A stretch of DNA of 37,559 bases from a bacterium (GCA_021811805.1 JAKAQA010000003.1:1-37559); one strand, 5' to 3'; shown: positions 8,121 through 17,485, numbered from the stretch's first letter. The notes: generated from the letters alone by a model not told the origin. Translations and numbers: made by a program.

Positions 8121-9437
8121 ATGGAAATAAACATATGGAGCGGCGGGGATTTCCCTGCCGGAAAAGATACCGCATGCCGCGGCTTAAAAGTTAAAACGCC
8201 GGAAGAGAAAGGAAACCTCGGTTTGGAGCCGGTTAAAACCAGGAACATTTCCTCAGGCGAAAGAGAGATAAAAACGCTTTTAAATTCCGGCTTTATTATA
8301 AAAAACGACGAAAATTTTTTATTGAATACTTACGGCTTTATAGACAAAGACGTTAAAAACAATATTAACGGCTTATTTATAAAAAATAATTTCGTAGAAG
8401 TCCAAGGGGCGTCTTTTAATTCTATGACGCCTTACGGCAGAAATATAACGGTAAAAAATCTTATTATGTCTTCGGAAAAATTCAACGAAATCAATTCGGC
8501 GAAATATGCAGGAAATTACGCTAAATACGACGAGAAATTCAACGAGGATTATAAATTATCTAAATTTACGCTGGACAACTATTTCGACCTTAAGCGGTTA
8601 CCGATAGCAATAGAGGCAAAAAATGCCGCGCCCGGAGTTATAAATATCGAAACCGGGGAAGCATCCGGCAGCCGGTTAAAGCAGATAAAATACTCTATCA
8701 GCGAAATCCCGTCTTCATATAAATTTAAATTCGACAAAAAACGTCCCGATACATTTTCCGACAAACGACCCGAACTTGGCATACTCAAAGAATATAAAGA
8801 TACTACGGACGGCTTTAGAAATATCAAAGTAACGGTGAACGATAAAAAAATTTTAGAAATCGAATCCATCCACAACTGGCAAAAAATTATGAATTACGTA
8901 AAAACAAGGGATATGCAGTTTTTAAGAGGCTTAAGAAGAAACGAAGGGGATAAAATTTCGGACAGGATAGAAGTCCACCATATAAACCAGCTTCAGGACG
9001 ACGGCAAAGAAAACGTCCGCAATCTTATCGCTTTAGGCGAAGACGCTCACAGGCTGGCCGATTCTTATAAAATCCTGATAGATAAGAACACCGGCTATTA
9101 CAGGGAGCGCTATTTTAATTCGGAAGCTGGAAATGCGGTTAAATCCGAAAACATTATCAAAGAAAAAACTTATGCCGTACTTTTGAAAACTATTAGCAAT
9201 CTGGCTCTAAACGACAAAATAATGCTTAACGATATCAGATTAGACGTTGAAGCAAATTCCGCCATGAGACTTACTATGATGACGGATACGGGCGAAAATC
9301 TGAGACTGCTGTTTATAGACGGCAAAACGGGGGAGGAGTTGAGACTGCTTGCCGCAAAAACGGACGACGAAACGGAAAAGAATATCGCTAAAACGGCATT
9401 GATTAATATCGTCAAAGAATCGGCTACTGGCATATAA
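8121..9437 (+). CDS. HNH-motif nuclease-like protein of unknown role
   Basis: A 438-residue soluble protein with no signal peptide or membrane helix. Only one region is recognisable: residues 282-310 (RIEVHHINQLQDDGKEN, then NLIALGEDAH), with H286, H287, N301 and H310 spaced as in HNH endonucleases. It lacks the CxxC zinc pairs found in some HNH families. The N-terminal 270 residues are unrecognised. They are rich in Asn/Lys and could be a targeting or substrate domain, as in effector or polymorphic-toxin proteins, but nothing proves this. Residues 375-410 have two R-L-T/R-L-L beta-like repeats. A good ribosome site (GGGAGAGG) supports the start. The plus-strand gene at 9525 is the likely operon partner. 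Nuclease activity is inferred from motif only. Confidence 0.7.
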   Translation: MEINIWSGGDFPAGKDTACRGLKVKTPEEKGNLGLEPVKTRNISSGEREIKTLLNSGFIIKNDENFLLNTYGFIDKDVKNNINGLFIKNNFVEVQGASFNSMTPYGRNITVKNLIMSSEKFNEINSAKYAGNYAKYDEKFNEDYKLSKFTLDNYFDLKRLPIAIEAKNAAPGVINIETGEASGSRLKQIKYSISEIPSSYKFKFDKKRPDTFSDKRPELGILKEYKDTTDGFRNIKVTVNDKKILEIESIHNWQKIMNYVKTRDMQFLRGLRRNEGDKISDRIEVHHINQLQDDGKENVRNLIALGEDAHRLADSYKILIDKNTGYYRERYFNSEAGNAVKSENIIKEKTYAVLLKTISNLALNDKIMLNDIRLDVEANSAMRLTMMTDTGENLRLLFIDGKTGEELRLLAAKTDDETEKNIAKTALINIVKESATGI

Positions 9438-9524
9438 TATAACCTAACGTCCTATAAATAAGGTTAAACAAAAATAATGCGTCATTAATTACATAAAATA
9501 TAGCGGGAGAAGGTTTAAAAAATT

Positions 9525-10508
9525 ATGGGGACAAACAATAGAAATAATAATTCGGAATCTAAAAAATACGAACTGCTCGCAACGCATGTAGAAATGTTCA
9601 GGAGGGCTTTCGCTGCTTATCTCGAACAATGCGGACAGGAAAACGGTAAATCTGCGGAATCCGGAGAATACGCCGAATACGCTGAATTAACCGGCGAAAC
9701 GGAAAACGGCATAATTTTCGAAGAACTCCTCTGCAGTTATTATCAAACCGTAATTTCCGCTTTAAAGAAACTCGCCGGATACGATAGGAAATATATTTCC
9801 GCCCTGGTAGAAACTTACGAAGAGCTGTGGAAATCCGCTCCGAGGCTTAACGGCAAGAATTATCTATGCCCTTATTTATTCGACCTGTGCAAATTTTTAT
9901 ACGAAATCAGGGAGGCGGGCGCTCTGGCTTTTTTTTACAATCTTCTTATTTACTGCAGGGAAATACCTTTTTTATCGCTGAACGGAGAAAAGGAAAAGAA
10001 ATTAGCCGACGGGTACGAAAGCGGCGGCGAAGAAGACCCGTTTGCAGAATTCAGAAAAGAAAGGCGGGAAAGAATGACGGCAGGTTTCGACGAAAACCTT
10101 TTCAATAAAACTTTGGACAAGTTCTTTGTAATACTGTCCGGGTGGAGGGAAAAAATAGAAGGATATTATACTAAAGACGAAATATTTTTTATGAACGGAC
10201 TGTTTATAACGGACGAACTTGCGGATTGCGTTTACGGCGAAGAAAAAAACGGCGGGAAAAGCAAAACTTTGTTCCGCAAAGCGGATAATTCCGGCGAAAA
10301 TACTTATCTATACGTTTACGGCGGCGAAATGAAAGAAAAAATAGCCGGATTTTACGAGAAGGCGCTAAGGTATTTCAAGCGTGCGATAAATTATAATCCC
10401 GACAACCCCAGATATTACTATGAATATGCCAGATGTCTGAAAAATTCCGGTAAATCCGCCGAGGCTGAAATATTTTTCAAAAAGGCTTTCGATTTAAATG
10501 TGAAATAG
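9525..10508 (+). CDS. Hypothetical protein with C-terminal TPR-like repeat
   Basis: A 327-residue soluble protein I cannot assign to a family. It is mostly helical and Glu/Lys-rich, with low-complexity acidic stretches near residues 38-60 and 158-185. Residues 277-325 form a TPR-like helix pair (YEKALRYFKRAINYNPDNP, then YYEYARCLKNSGKSAEAEIF), a protein-protein interaction module. It lies 87 bases after the HNH gene on the same strand, with its own AGAAGG ribosome site, and nothing follows on the plus strand until queC. A chaperone, adaptor or immunity role for the HNH protein is possible but only inferred from adjacency. Confidence 0.65.
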   Translation: MGTNNRNNNSESKKYELLATHVEMFRRAFAAYLEQCGQENGKSAESGEYAEYAELTGETENGIIFEELLCSYYQTVISALKKLAGYDRKYISALVETYEELWKSAPRLNGKNYLCPYLFDLCKFLYEIREAGALAFFYNLLIYCREIPFLSLNGEKEKKLADGYESGGEEDPFAEFRKERRERMTAGFDENLFNKTLDKFFVILSGWREKIEGYYTKDEIFFMNGLFITDELADCVYGEEKNGGKSKTLFRKADNSGENTYLYVYGGEMKEKIAGFYEKALRYFKRAINYNPDNPRYYYEYARCLKNSGKSAEAEIFFKKAFDLNVK

Positions 10509-10524
10509 CGCGCAGACAGTGACC

Positions 10525-10550
10525 ATAACCTTTAATTTCTGGTTATTTTT
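10525..10550 (+). terminator. Possible weak terminator after the HNH/TPR-like pair
   Basis: ATAACC at 10525-10530 pairs with GGTTAT at 10541-10546 across a 10-base loop, followed by a run of T. The stem is short, so this is a weak candidate. The rest of 10551-10703 shows nothing I recognise. Confidence 0.35.
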
Positions 10551-10703
10551 ATTAACAAAAACAGTATATACAGAAAATAATTTACATAACAGACAATACA
10601 GTTGCTAACTCCTTTTTATTTTCAAAAATCCAGGATTAGTTTAATAGGAAAATAAAAATTAAGTCGGGATTGAAGCAATAAACTATTTTTCGCCATTTTT
10701 TAT

Positions 10704-11933
10704 TTATAGCGTTAAAAGGATATCAATAGGATTTATATCTAATTTTAATTTTAACGGTGAAACCGCATCGGCAATCCTATCGCTGAACCCCTCGAATAAA
10801 TCTACTTCGACCGGTTTAACGTATTTTTTAATAATAGAATCATAAAATACTTTAATTATAGGGGTCAACAGACTTTTTCCATTCTGTTGAATGACTAATG
10901 CCACCCTTCCCGACTCAAGCATAACAAAACTGCCGGTTGGATAAATCCCTATAGTATGTATAAACTGTTCTACAAGCAGTCTGTCAAATTTAGAGCCTCT
11001 CCATTCGAATATCTTGCTTAATGCCTTATTCGGTATTAAGCCTTTACGATATAAACGGTCGAAAGCTATAGCATCGTAAACATCGCATATTGCGGCAATT
11101 CTCCCAAACTTTGATATCTTATCTCCCTTAAGGCCTTTAGGATAACCGGAGCCGTCATAATTTTCATGATGTTCGCAAATAATCTGCTTTGAAATTTCCG
11201 GTATATCAGGTATTTGATCTATAATTTTTCTGCTTTCCGCCACGTGCTCTTTTGCTATATTAAATTCTATTTCGGTAAGTTTTACGGTTTTATTAATAAT
11301 TTTATTATCAATTTTTGCTTTACCTGTATCATGTAATAACCCTCCTAAACCGGCGCTATTAACGCTTTGCTCATCAAAACCCAATGAATTGCAAAAAGCT
11401 ACAATTAATGAACACACCGATATGGAATGCTGAAATATATGGTCATTTTTATTTTTAGAACTGCATAACAATAATAAAGCATCTTGGCATTTTGTTATGG
11501 ACTCGGATATTTGAGCCACGCTTAATTTAGCCTTATCTTCCGAAATACGCCGTCCTTTGCTTACATCGTCAATAATATAGCGGATAATTCTGCCTGCTTC
11601 ATTATACGTTTTTTGAGCGCTGTCTAATTCATCATATATGCTTACTTTAACTTTGTCTTCACCGTTTTTTTTATCATCAGCGATTTTATCCATTTCATTT
11701 TTGAGGTTTTTTAAAATATCGCTGTAGGACGGTGCATCCGGCACGTCAAGCCCTTTGGATGTATCAATATATACCGCACGTATTCCGGCATCGATTAATT
11801 TACGAATTACGCCATCGTCTTTAACCTGAAACCTGCTTAGGATAAAAGGGTGGTCCATATAACCCTCGTCAAGGTCGGAAATATACATACCTACCTTAAG
11901 CTGTTCTACGAGAATTTTTTTAATTTTCTTCAT
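10704..11933 (-). CDS. HD-GYP domain c-di-GMP phosphodiesterase
   Basis: A 409-residue cytosolic protein. The N-terminus (VEQLKVGMYISDLD near 9-22) matches the DUF3391 module that commonly precedes HD-GYP. The catalytic domain shows H169 (FQHSISV), the HD pair H201-D202 (LLHDTGKAKID), H230, H255/H256 (CEHHENYDGSGYP) and D284, the normal metal ligands. The GYP signature is intact at 263-265. HD-GYP enzymes hydrolyse c-di-GMP, usually to GMP. It is the last gene of the c-di-GMP cluster; the next cyclase gene stops 37 bases upstream of its ATG. No clear ribosome site is seen. Confidence 0.93.
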   Translation of the reverse strand: MKKIKKILVEQLKVGMYISDLDEGYMDHPFILSRFQVKDDGVIRKLIDAGIRAVYIDTSKGLDVPDAPSYSDILKNLKNEMDKIADDKKNGEDKVKVSIYDELDSAQKTYNEAGRIIRYIIDDVSKGRRISEDKAKLSVAQISESITKCQDALLLLCSSKNKNDHIFQHSISVCSLIVAFCNSLGFDEQSVNSAGLGGLLHDTGKAKIDNKIINKTVKLTEIEFNIAKEHVAESRKIIDQIPDIPEISKQIICEHHENYDGSGYPKGLKGDKISKFGRIAAICDVYDAIAFDRLYRKGLIPNKALSKIFEWRGSKFDRLLVEQFIHTIGIYPTGSFVMLESGRVALVIQQNGKSLLTPIIKVFYDSIIKKYVKPVEVDLFEGFSDRIADAVSPLKLKLDINPIDILLTL

Positions 11934-11970
11934 ATATAATAAAAAAACAGTTGTTTAAGATGCAAAATTT

Positions 11971-12822
11971 TTATTTAACGTTATACTTATTCTTACCTTC
12001 ATGTTTGGATTTATATAATGCTTCGTCGGCGCGTTTTATTAAATCGATGTCCGTTAAATCTTTTTCATTAACGGACGTTATTCCGAAACTTGCGGTAATG
12101 TTTAAATCCTCAAGGCAGTCCATTGTTTCTATGTCTTTTTTTATTCTTTTGACGATTTTAATAGAATTTTCAATGTTTGTTTCCGGAAGAACCAATATAA
12201 ACTCGTCTCCGCCGTATCTTCCGGCATAATCGACGTCTCTTATATTCTCTTTGAGTATAACGCCTACGGCCTTTAAAACTTCATCTCCTTTTATGTGGCC
12301 TAATCCATCGTTTATAATTTTAAATCCGTCTAAATCCATCATAACAATCGTTAAAGGCTTTTTATATCTTTTAGATTTTTTAAGCTCGTAATTTATTATG
12401 CTTATTATTTTTCTCCTGTTGTAAATATCGGTTAAAAAATCCACCTCCCAAACCAATTCAAGCTGTTTTTTATTGTTTTCGAGTTCATTAAAAAATATAT
12501 CGCTTATATCGTCTATTAATTCTATATATAAATTGTCCGATATCTTTTTTAAGATAACGGTATTGTATGCATTTCCGTTAACCGTTTTATGAACGTGAAG
12601 CGTCGTAAATTTGTCAACTTTTTTATTTAATATTTCATACATAGGGCATATTTCTCCGCATTCATAGCACGGCTTGATATTTTTGTGCGTATATTGAAAG
12701 CATTTTGTTCCTTTTTTTACCGCTCCGAAAGTTTTTACGGCGCATTCGTTTGCATGTATTATTTCGTTATCCGAGTTAAGAATTAGAACGGACGATGGAA
12801 TAAAATCTGTTTTTACTTTCAT
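11971..12822 (-). CDS. PAS-GGDEF diguanylate cyclase with cysteine cluster
   Basis: A 283-residue cytosolic protein. Residues 8-110 form a PAS-like domain (SSVLILNSDNEIIHANECA) carrying C41, C52, C55 and C59 in the pattern C-x10-C-x2-C-x3-C. Similar C...PC-x2-C segments occur in many PAS sensors, and a redox or metal role is possible. Residues 125-283 are a GGDEF domain with intact GGDEF at 204-208. The metal-binding D-L-D-G-F is at 163-167, and RDVD at 195-198 is exactly five residues before GGDEF, the canonical inhibitory (I) site. It should make c-di-GMP with product inhibition. Confidence 0.93.
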   Translation of the reverse strand: MKVKTDFIPSSVLILNSDNEIIHANECAVKTFGAVKKGTKCFQYTHKNIKPCYECGEICPMYEILNKKVDKFTTLHVHKTVNGNAYNTVILKKISDNLYIELIDDISDIFFNELENNKKQLELVWEVDFLTDIYNRRKIISIINYELKKSKRYKKPLTIVMMDLDGFKIINDGLGHIKGDEVLKAVGVILKENIRDVDYAGRYGGDEFILVLPETNIENSIKIVKRIKKDIETMDCLEDLNITASFGITSVNEKDLTDIDLIKRADEALYKSKHEGKNKYNVK

Positions 12823-12883
12823 AAAATGTCCCGCTAATGTTAAAAATACGTTAATTAATTTTAACTTTTTTATTCATTATATT

Positions 12884-14894
12884 TTATTCATTATATAATT
12901 GCCAGAACGTTTCTCTCTCTCCCTTTTTCGCCTTTATGCCGTACATTGCGTTGTCAGCGTGAACCAGCAATAGATACGGCGGCTGTTTGTCTAAAGGGTA
13001 AAGGGTAATGCCTAAACTTATTTTTAAATAAATATCGTTCCCTTTTATAATAATGGGTTTTGCAAATGCCTTTTCTATTCTCGGAATAAGTATATATAAG
13101 TCGTCCTTATTTTTTAAATCCTCCATAATTATAACAAACTCGTCTCCTCCAAGCCTGACTAAGTGGTCCGTCTGCCTTAAAATATTTTTTAATCTTTTTG
13201 CAAATTCTTTTAAAAGATTGTCTCCCTCATCGTGTCCGAAGGTATCGTTAATTTGTTTAAAGTCGTCGAAGTCGATCATCCCTACGCCGACATAAGTTTT
13301 ACCTCTATCCGCCCTATTCAGCGCTCCTTCCAAAAGCTGAGTAAGAAGAAGCCTGTTAGGAAGTCCGGTAAGCGCATCGTGGTGGGCAAGATATTCCGAT
13401 CTTCTTTTCTCCTTTTCAAGTTCATTTTTGATATCTATTTCATTAAGGCTGTGGGATAAAAGGGCGGATATTTTAGAAACGAATTCGAGTATCTCCTTGT
13501 CAAAGACATTCTTTTTGTCGGAAATCAAAGTAATAACTCCCCACACCTTGCCGGCCCTGTGGATGGGGGCGGCGCAGGCGGAGAGCCACTCATTTTTTAT
13601 CAGAAAATCAAGATACGGCTCAAGAAGCGGGTCGGAAATATGGTCGTTATTATAAACTATGCGGTTTAAACATACAGCCCTTTCGGCAAGCGTCAAAAAC
13701 TTTTTATCGCAGTCCGCGTTTAATTTTATCTTCATTAGTTCCTGCGTTCCTCTGCCTCTGGCGGATATATATTTGATATTCCCGTCAGATTCAAGCCTAC
13801 CTATCCATACGGCGTTGATAATGCCGCTTTTTTGCAGGGCGACAAGCGTCCTGTGAAAAACGGCATTCTCGCTTTCGGGGTTTAATATTAAAGAAACTTC
13901 CTTTATTAATGATTCATATAGCTGTTTAAGCGACTTTATTTTAGATTCGCTTGCGAGCCTTTCGGTAACATCCAGAATCGTTGCAACAGCTAACGGCGCA
14001 TCCTTTTTATAAATTAATGTAAGGCCGACCTCGATATCCCTTATTTCTCCATTTTTTAAAGGAAATTTAAGCCCTCTGAAAGTTTTATCTTTTCCTTCCT
14101 TGAATTTATCCAAAAGTTTAAAAATTATATCCTTTGTAATAAACGGGTCGATTTCGTCCAGAGTCTTTCCCTCGACCTCGTTTTCGGCATATCCGCCGTA
14201 TTTTATAGCGGATTCGTTTACATCCAGTAAAACAAGAGTTTCTAAATCAAAAGTAAACATCGGGATGGAATTATCGTAAAACATAGATTTGAACTGTTTT
14301 TCGCTCTCCATTCTATCCGTTATATCGTGCCCTACGGCTATAGACAGCAGTCTTCCGCCTTTTTCGTCAAAAATAGGTATCTTTGTAATATCAAAGATAT
14401 GGGAAGCTTTATTCCTATCATAAAGTTGGAGTAAAAAATTATGGGGGTTTTCTGTTACCCATATTATTTTGTCGGCATCTTCTACTGTTTTAAAGAAATC
14501 TTCCGATTGAAAGGATGAACTTTTTATTTGCTCATCCGTTTTACCTACAGTAGAAGTAAGGTCAGGAGTAGAATGAAATTCCTCCGCGCTTTTGCTGGCT
14601 GCTATATATACTCCCGAAGGATTTTTAACTACAATGGTATCGGTGGTATATTTCATTACTGCATCAAAAAGCCTTTTTTGCTCCGATAATTTCAAATCTC
14701 TCTTGGCAATCAGATAAGACGATAAAAATATCGAAGAAATAATTATGAATGCGCCGAAAAAAAATATTTATATTAAACCTTCTTATAGCATAATTGAAAT
14801 CACCGGTAAAATATACTATTAATGCCGAAAACATTAAAAGTATTACTCCTATCGTCAGTCCGATTAAAAACTGCTTTGATTTCAGAACGTTCAA
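12884..14894 (-). CDS. Membrane PAS-PAS-GAF-GGDEF diguanylate cyclase, split by a one-base frameshift
   Basis: The catalytic part (12884-14695, 603 residues from a TTG) has two PAS domains (about 5-130 and 135-255), a GAF domain (about 270-420) and a GGDEF domain with GGDEF at 516-520 and an RQTD I-site five residues before it. Upstream, a separate frame from TTG at 14894 encodes a membrane helix (FLIGLTIGVILLMFSALIVY). A second helix (FGAFIIISSIFLSSYLIA) lies in the frame of the catalytic part, just before it. The two frames meet in a run of eight A (14757-14764; T8 in the mRNA sense). Removing one base fuses everything into a 669-residue protein. AAAGGAGG precedes the TTG at 14894, confirming that as the native start. 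This is either an assembly error, phase variation or a real mutation. Confidence 0.85.
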
Positions 14895-15060
14895 AAATAT
14901 ATGCCTCCTTTAATATAGTAGTAATATATGTTTACAAATTTATTTTAAAAAACAAATACAACATTAATTATAATAATTAATAACAACTATTTCAAATTAA
15001 AATATATATTGCAAAATCACGGAATTTTCCCTATGCATAATTTAAAATTTACTTATAACA

Positions 15061-15382
15061 TTATTTGATTATTTTGAACGCTTCTTGTTCCGGCATGGGT
15101 TTTGCCAGTAAAAATCCCTGAACGTAACAACAGCCTAAGGATTTCAATATATCGAACTGCTCCTGCGTTTCCACTCCTTCGGCTATCGTTTTTAAACCGA
15201 GTTCTTTGGAAAGTTCGATATTTGAGGTTTTCAATATTGCTTTTATTGTCTGGAATATCCGATAAATATTCTTTTTTAGCCGAGGTATTTAAAAAAATTA
15301 CGTCGTATTTATCGTTAATTACTAAAATAGGATGCAGCAATTTATCGAATAAAGAATAATCGTCCTCGATTTTTTTGCTCAT
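15061..15382 (-). pseudogene. Deleted PAS...EAL phosphodiesterase remnant
   Basis: The first 45 or so codons from ATG 15382 read as a PAS start (LLHPILVINDKYDVIFLNTS). Near 15240-15250 the sequence jumps, in another frame, to the last third of an EAL domain: ELGLKTIAEGVETQEQF, then GCCYVQGFLLAKPMPEQEAF, ending with TAA at 15063-15061. The catalytic EAL motif and most of the domain are gone, and the two parts are out of frame. The open frame of 109 residues that covers this stretch is therefore not a natural protein. It is a decayed member of the same c-di-GMP cluster. Confidence 0.8.
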
Positions 15383-15656
15383 ATTATAATTTATTTTTTC
15401 GCATTAAATTTTAATATTTATCGATAAATATTATTATTCAATAATTTATATTATATAATTATAAATAATATTTTTTAATAACAGATTATAATTTTATAAT
15501 AATACCCCTCCCCCATCAAGTTTTTTAAGAAACTTTAACCCTGCATTAGAAATTTTATTTTCTGGATGCCTTTTATGCAGAAAAATAATTTTCTATCGGC
15601 AATTTTAGGTATTTTATACGTCTTTTCTGTAATTTCTATCCGGCATAATCGGCGTA
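15383..15656. other. AT-rich intergenic stretch with a 22-base palindrome
   Basis: No gene is visible. A perfect palindrome lies at 15412-15433 (arms TAATATTTATC / GATAAATATTA) about 30 bases upstream of the PAS-EAL remnant start, in operator position. The rest is AT-rich with only short degenerate repeats. Confidence 0.6.
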
Positions 15657-17075
15657 TCAGGAAAAACTGATAAATTTAAGCTCGGTCATTTCCTCTAGGG
15701 CGTATTTTACGCCTTCCCTTCCTATGCCGGATTCTTTTACGCCGCCGTAAGGCTGGTGGTCGGCTCTCGCGGTAGGAATGTCGTTTATTAAAACGCCGCC
15801 GGTATCGATATGCTTGACGAAATACAGTGCGTTTTTGAGGTCGTTGGTATATATGCCCGCCTGAAGGCCGTAAATCGAATCGTTTACCATACGGACGGCA
15901 TCCTGCATATCTTTAAAGGGAACGGTAGAAACTATGGGGGCAAAAACTTCGAGGCACGATATTTTCATCTTTTCGTTAACGCCGGAAAATATAGTCGGAT
16001 TCATTATGTTTCCGTTAAAATCGCCGCCTAGCTCTATTTTTGCGCCTTCTTTGACAGCTTCTTCTACCCAGCCGATAATTCTCTGCTTGGATTCGGAATT
16101 GATGACTGGGCCGATGTCGGTCGATTCGTCGAGCGGGTCGCCTATTTTTAATTTTTTGGTTTCTTTAATAAAATGCTCTAAAAACTCCCGTTCGATATCC
16201 TGATGCACGTAAATCCTTTGAAGCGAGATGCAGACCTGGCCGGAATTGTAAAAAGCGCCTACTACGGCTTTTCTTGCGGCTTCCAAAATATTTGCGGTTT
16301 TATCGACGATAAGGGCGGAATTGCTTCCGAGCTCCATAGTATATTTCTTAAGCCCGCCTTTAGCCATTATTTCCCTGCCGACTTTAGGGCTTCCGGTAAA
16401 ACTTATCATGCGGATTTTTTCGTTAGCGACTATCGCTTCTCCGGTGTCTTTGTCGCCGTAAAGCAGATTTACGGCGTCTTCGGGCAGGCCGGCTTCGAGC
16501 ATAGCCTGAACGAGAAAATATGCGGTAATAGAACCGTTTATGGACGGCTTGAACACGATGCTGTTTCCCGCCGCGATAGCGGGAGCTATTTTGTGGGCGG
16601 GAAGATTAACCGGAAAGTTAAAAGGCGTAATAGCGGCAATAATGCCTACGGGAACCCTTAAATAAAAAGACAGCCTGTTTTCGAATCCCTTGACTACATC
16701 CATAGGCACCGTTTCGCCGTGGATTCTTTTGGCTTCCTCGGCTGCGTATTTGAATATATTGACTACCCTCTGCGTTTCTATCAGCGAGTATTTATAGGCT
16801 TTTCCGACTTCCAGGGAGATGTAATGCGCAATTTCCTTCGCGTTGCGCTTTAAAATATCTCCGGTTTTTTCCAATATCTCGAATCTTTCGTATGTATGAA
16901 GGCTTCTCATCTTATGAAAGCCTTTTTCGGCGGAAATTACCGCCGCTTCGACGTCGGACCGGTCAGGTTTGCTTAAAAGAGCGACGATTTCGCCGTTATA
17001 AGGACTGTTCACATCATAAGTTTTTTCTTTTTCGACCCATTTACCGTTTATGTATAAAGGATAATTTTTAGGCAT
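15657..17075 (-). CDS. NAD(P)-dependent aldehyde dehydrogenase
   Basis: A 472-residue soluble aldehyde dehydrogenase. The catalytic Cys282 is in GQVCIS, the general-base Glu248 in MELGSNS, the oxyanion Asn152 in PFNFP, and the Rossmann stretch includes VFKPS (K176) and SFTGSPKVG at 225-233. Length and order are normal. The PFNFPVNLPAHKIAPA context resembles the lactaldehyde/glyceraldehyde-3-phosphate type, but the substrate cannot be read from sequence. The gene is monocistronic, with a consensus promoter upstream and a GGGAAGG ribosome site just before the ATG. The gap of 581 bases from the nearest complete open frame downstream suggests independent expression. Confidence 0.95.
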   Translation of the reverse strand: MPKNYPLYINGKWVEKEKTYDVNSPYNGEIVALLSKPDRSDVEAAVISAEKGFHKMRSLHTYERFEILEKTGDILKRNAKEIAHYISLEVGKAYKYSLIETQRVVNIFKYAAEEAKRIHGETVPMDVVKGFENRLSFYLRVPVGIIAAITPFNFPVNLPAHKIAPAIAAGNSIVFKPSINGSITAYFLVQAMLEAGLPEDAVNLLYGDKDTGEAIVANEKIRMISFTGSPKVGREIMAKGGLKKYTMELGSNSALIVDKTANILEAARKAVVGAFYNSGQVCISLQRIYVHQDIEREFLEHFIKETKKLKIGDPLDESTDIGPVINSESKQRIIGWVEEAVKEGAKIELGGDFNGNIMNPTIFSGVNEKMKISCLEVFAPIVSTVPFKDMQDAVRMVNDSIYGLQAGIYTNDLKNALYFVKHIDTGGVLINDIPTARADHQPYGGVKESGIGREGVKYALEEMTELKFISFS

Positions 17076-17111
17076 AGACCTTCCCTTTAGGATTTAATTA
17101 AGCTCAATTTA

Positions 17112-17141
17112 ATTATAATCCAAAAGTCGCTCAACTGTCAA
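17112..17141 (-). promoter_or_regulatory. Consensus sigma-70-type promoter of the aldehyde dehydrogenase
   Basis: On the minus strand TTGACA (17141-17136) and TATAAT (17117-17112) are separated by 18 bases. Both hexamers are perfect. The predicted start is near 17105, about 30 bases before the ATG. Confidence 0.8.
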
Positions 17142-17206
17142 CCGCCGGAACCTTCGCCGCTTACCCGCCCGCTTATCTCCGACTATAGCCCGAAAACGGA
17201 TAGAAA

Positions 17207-17467
17207 TCAGGCTTTTCCGTAATAGCAGGCAAAGCAGTAATGTTTATTGTCGTGGTCGGATACTTTCGTTTTCTCTTTTACGATTATCTCTCCGCATTTA
17301 TTGCAAATGACGAGATGGCTTATAAGGGTTTTGACCATCTTTTCCCTAAGCGCCTTGTCGTTTAAGATATCCGAAATTAACTCGTGTTTTAAATCTTTGT
17401 AGTTCCTGTCGTGAATAAGAGATGAGACAAATTCGCGTTTGTCTGTTTGTTCGGCTAAATGATTCAT
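17207..17467 (-). CDS. Small zinc-ribbon-like protein, unknown function
   Basis: An 86-residue protein. The first 50 residues are helical and charged. The C-terminal third has two cysteine pairs, CNKC at 55-58 and CFAC at 78-81, with H76 nearby: a treble-clef or zinc-ribbon pattern similar in layout to DksA/TraR-type fingers, though I cannot assign a family. GGAGG lies 9 bases before the ATG. A promoter and a palindromic operator-like site precede it. It could be a regulator acting on its own promoter; this is inference. Confidence 0.7.
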   Translation of the reverse strand: MNHLAEQTDKREFVSSLIHDRNYKDLKHELISDILNDKALREKMVKTLISHLVICNKCGEIIVKEKTKVSDHDNKHYCFACYYGKA

Positions 17468-17485
17468 TTTAATTTTCCTCCATTT

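Noticed and set aside
14664-14894. 76-residue separate membrane protein
   Set aside because: Its first helix belongs to the cyclase downstream; the second helix is found in the other frame just after the A8 run.
15053-15382. 109-residue protein as a real gene
   Set aside because: After about 45 codons the sequence codes for an EAL tail in a different frame, so the open frame is accidental.
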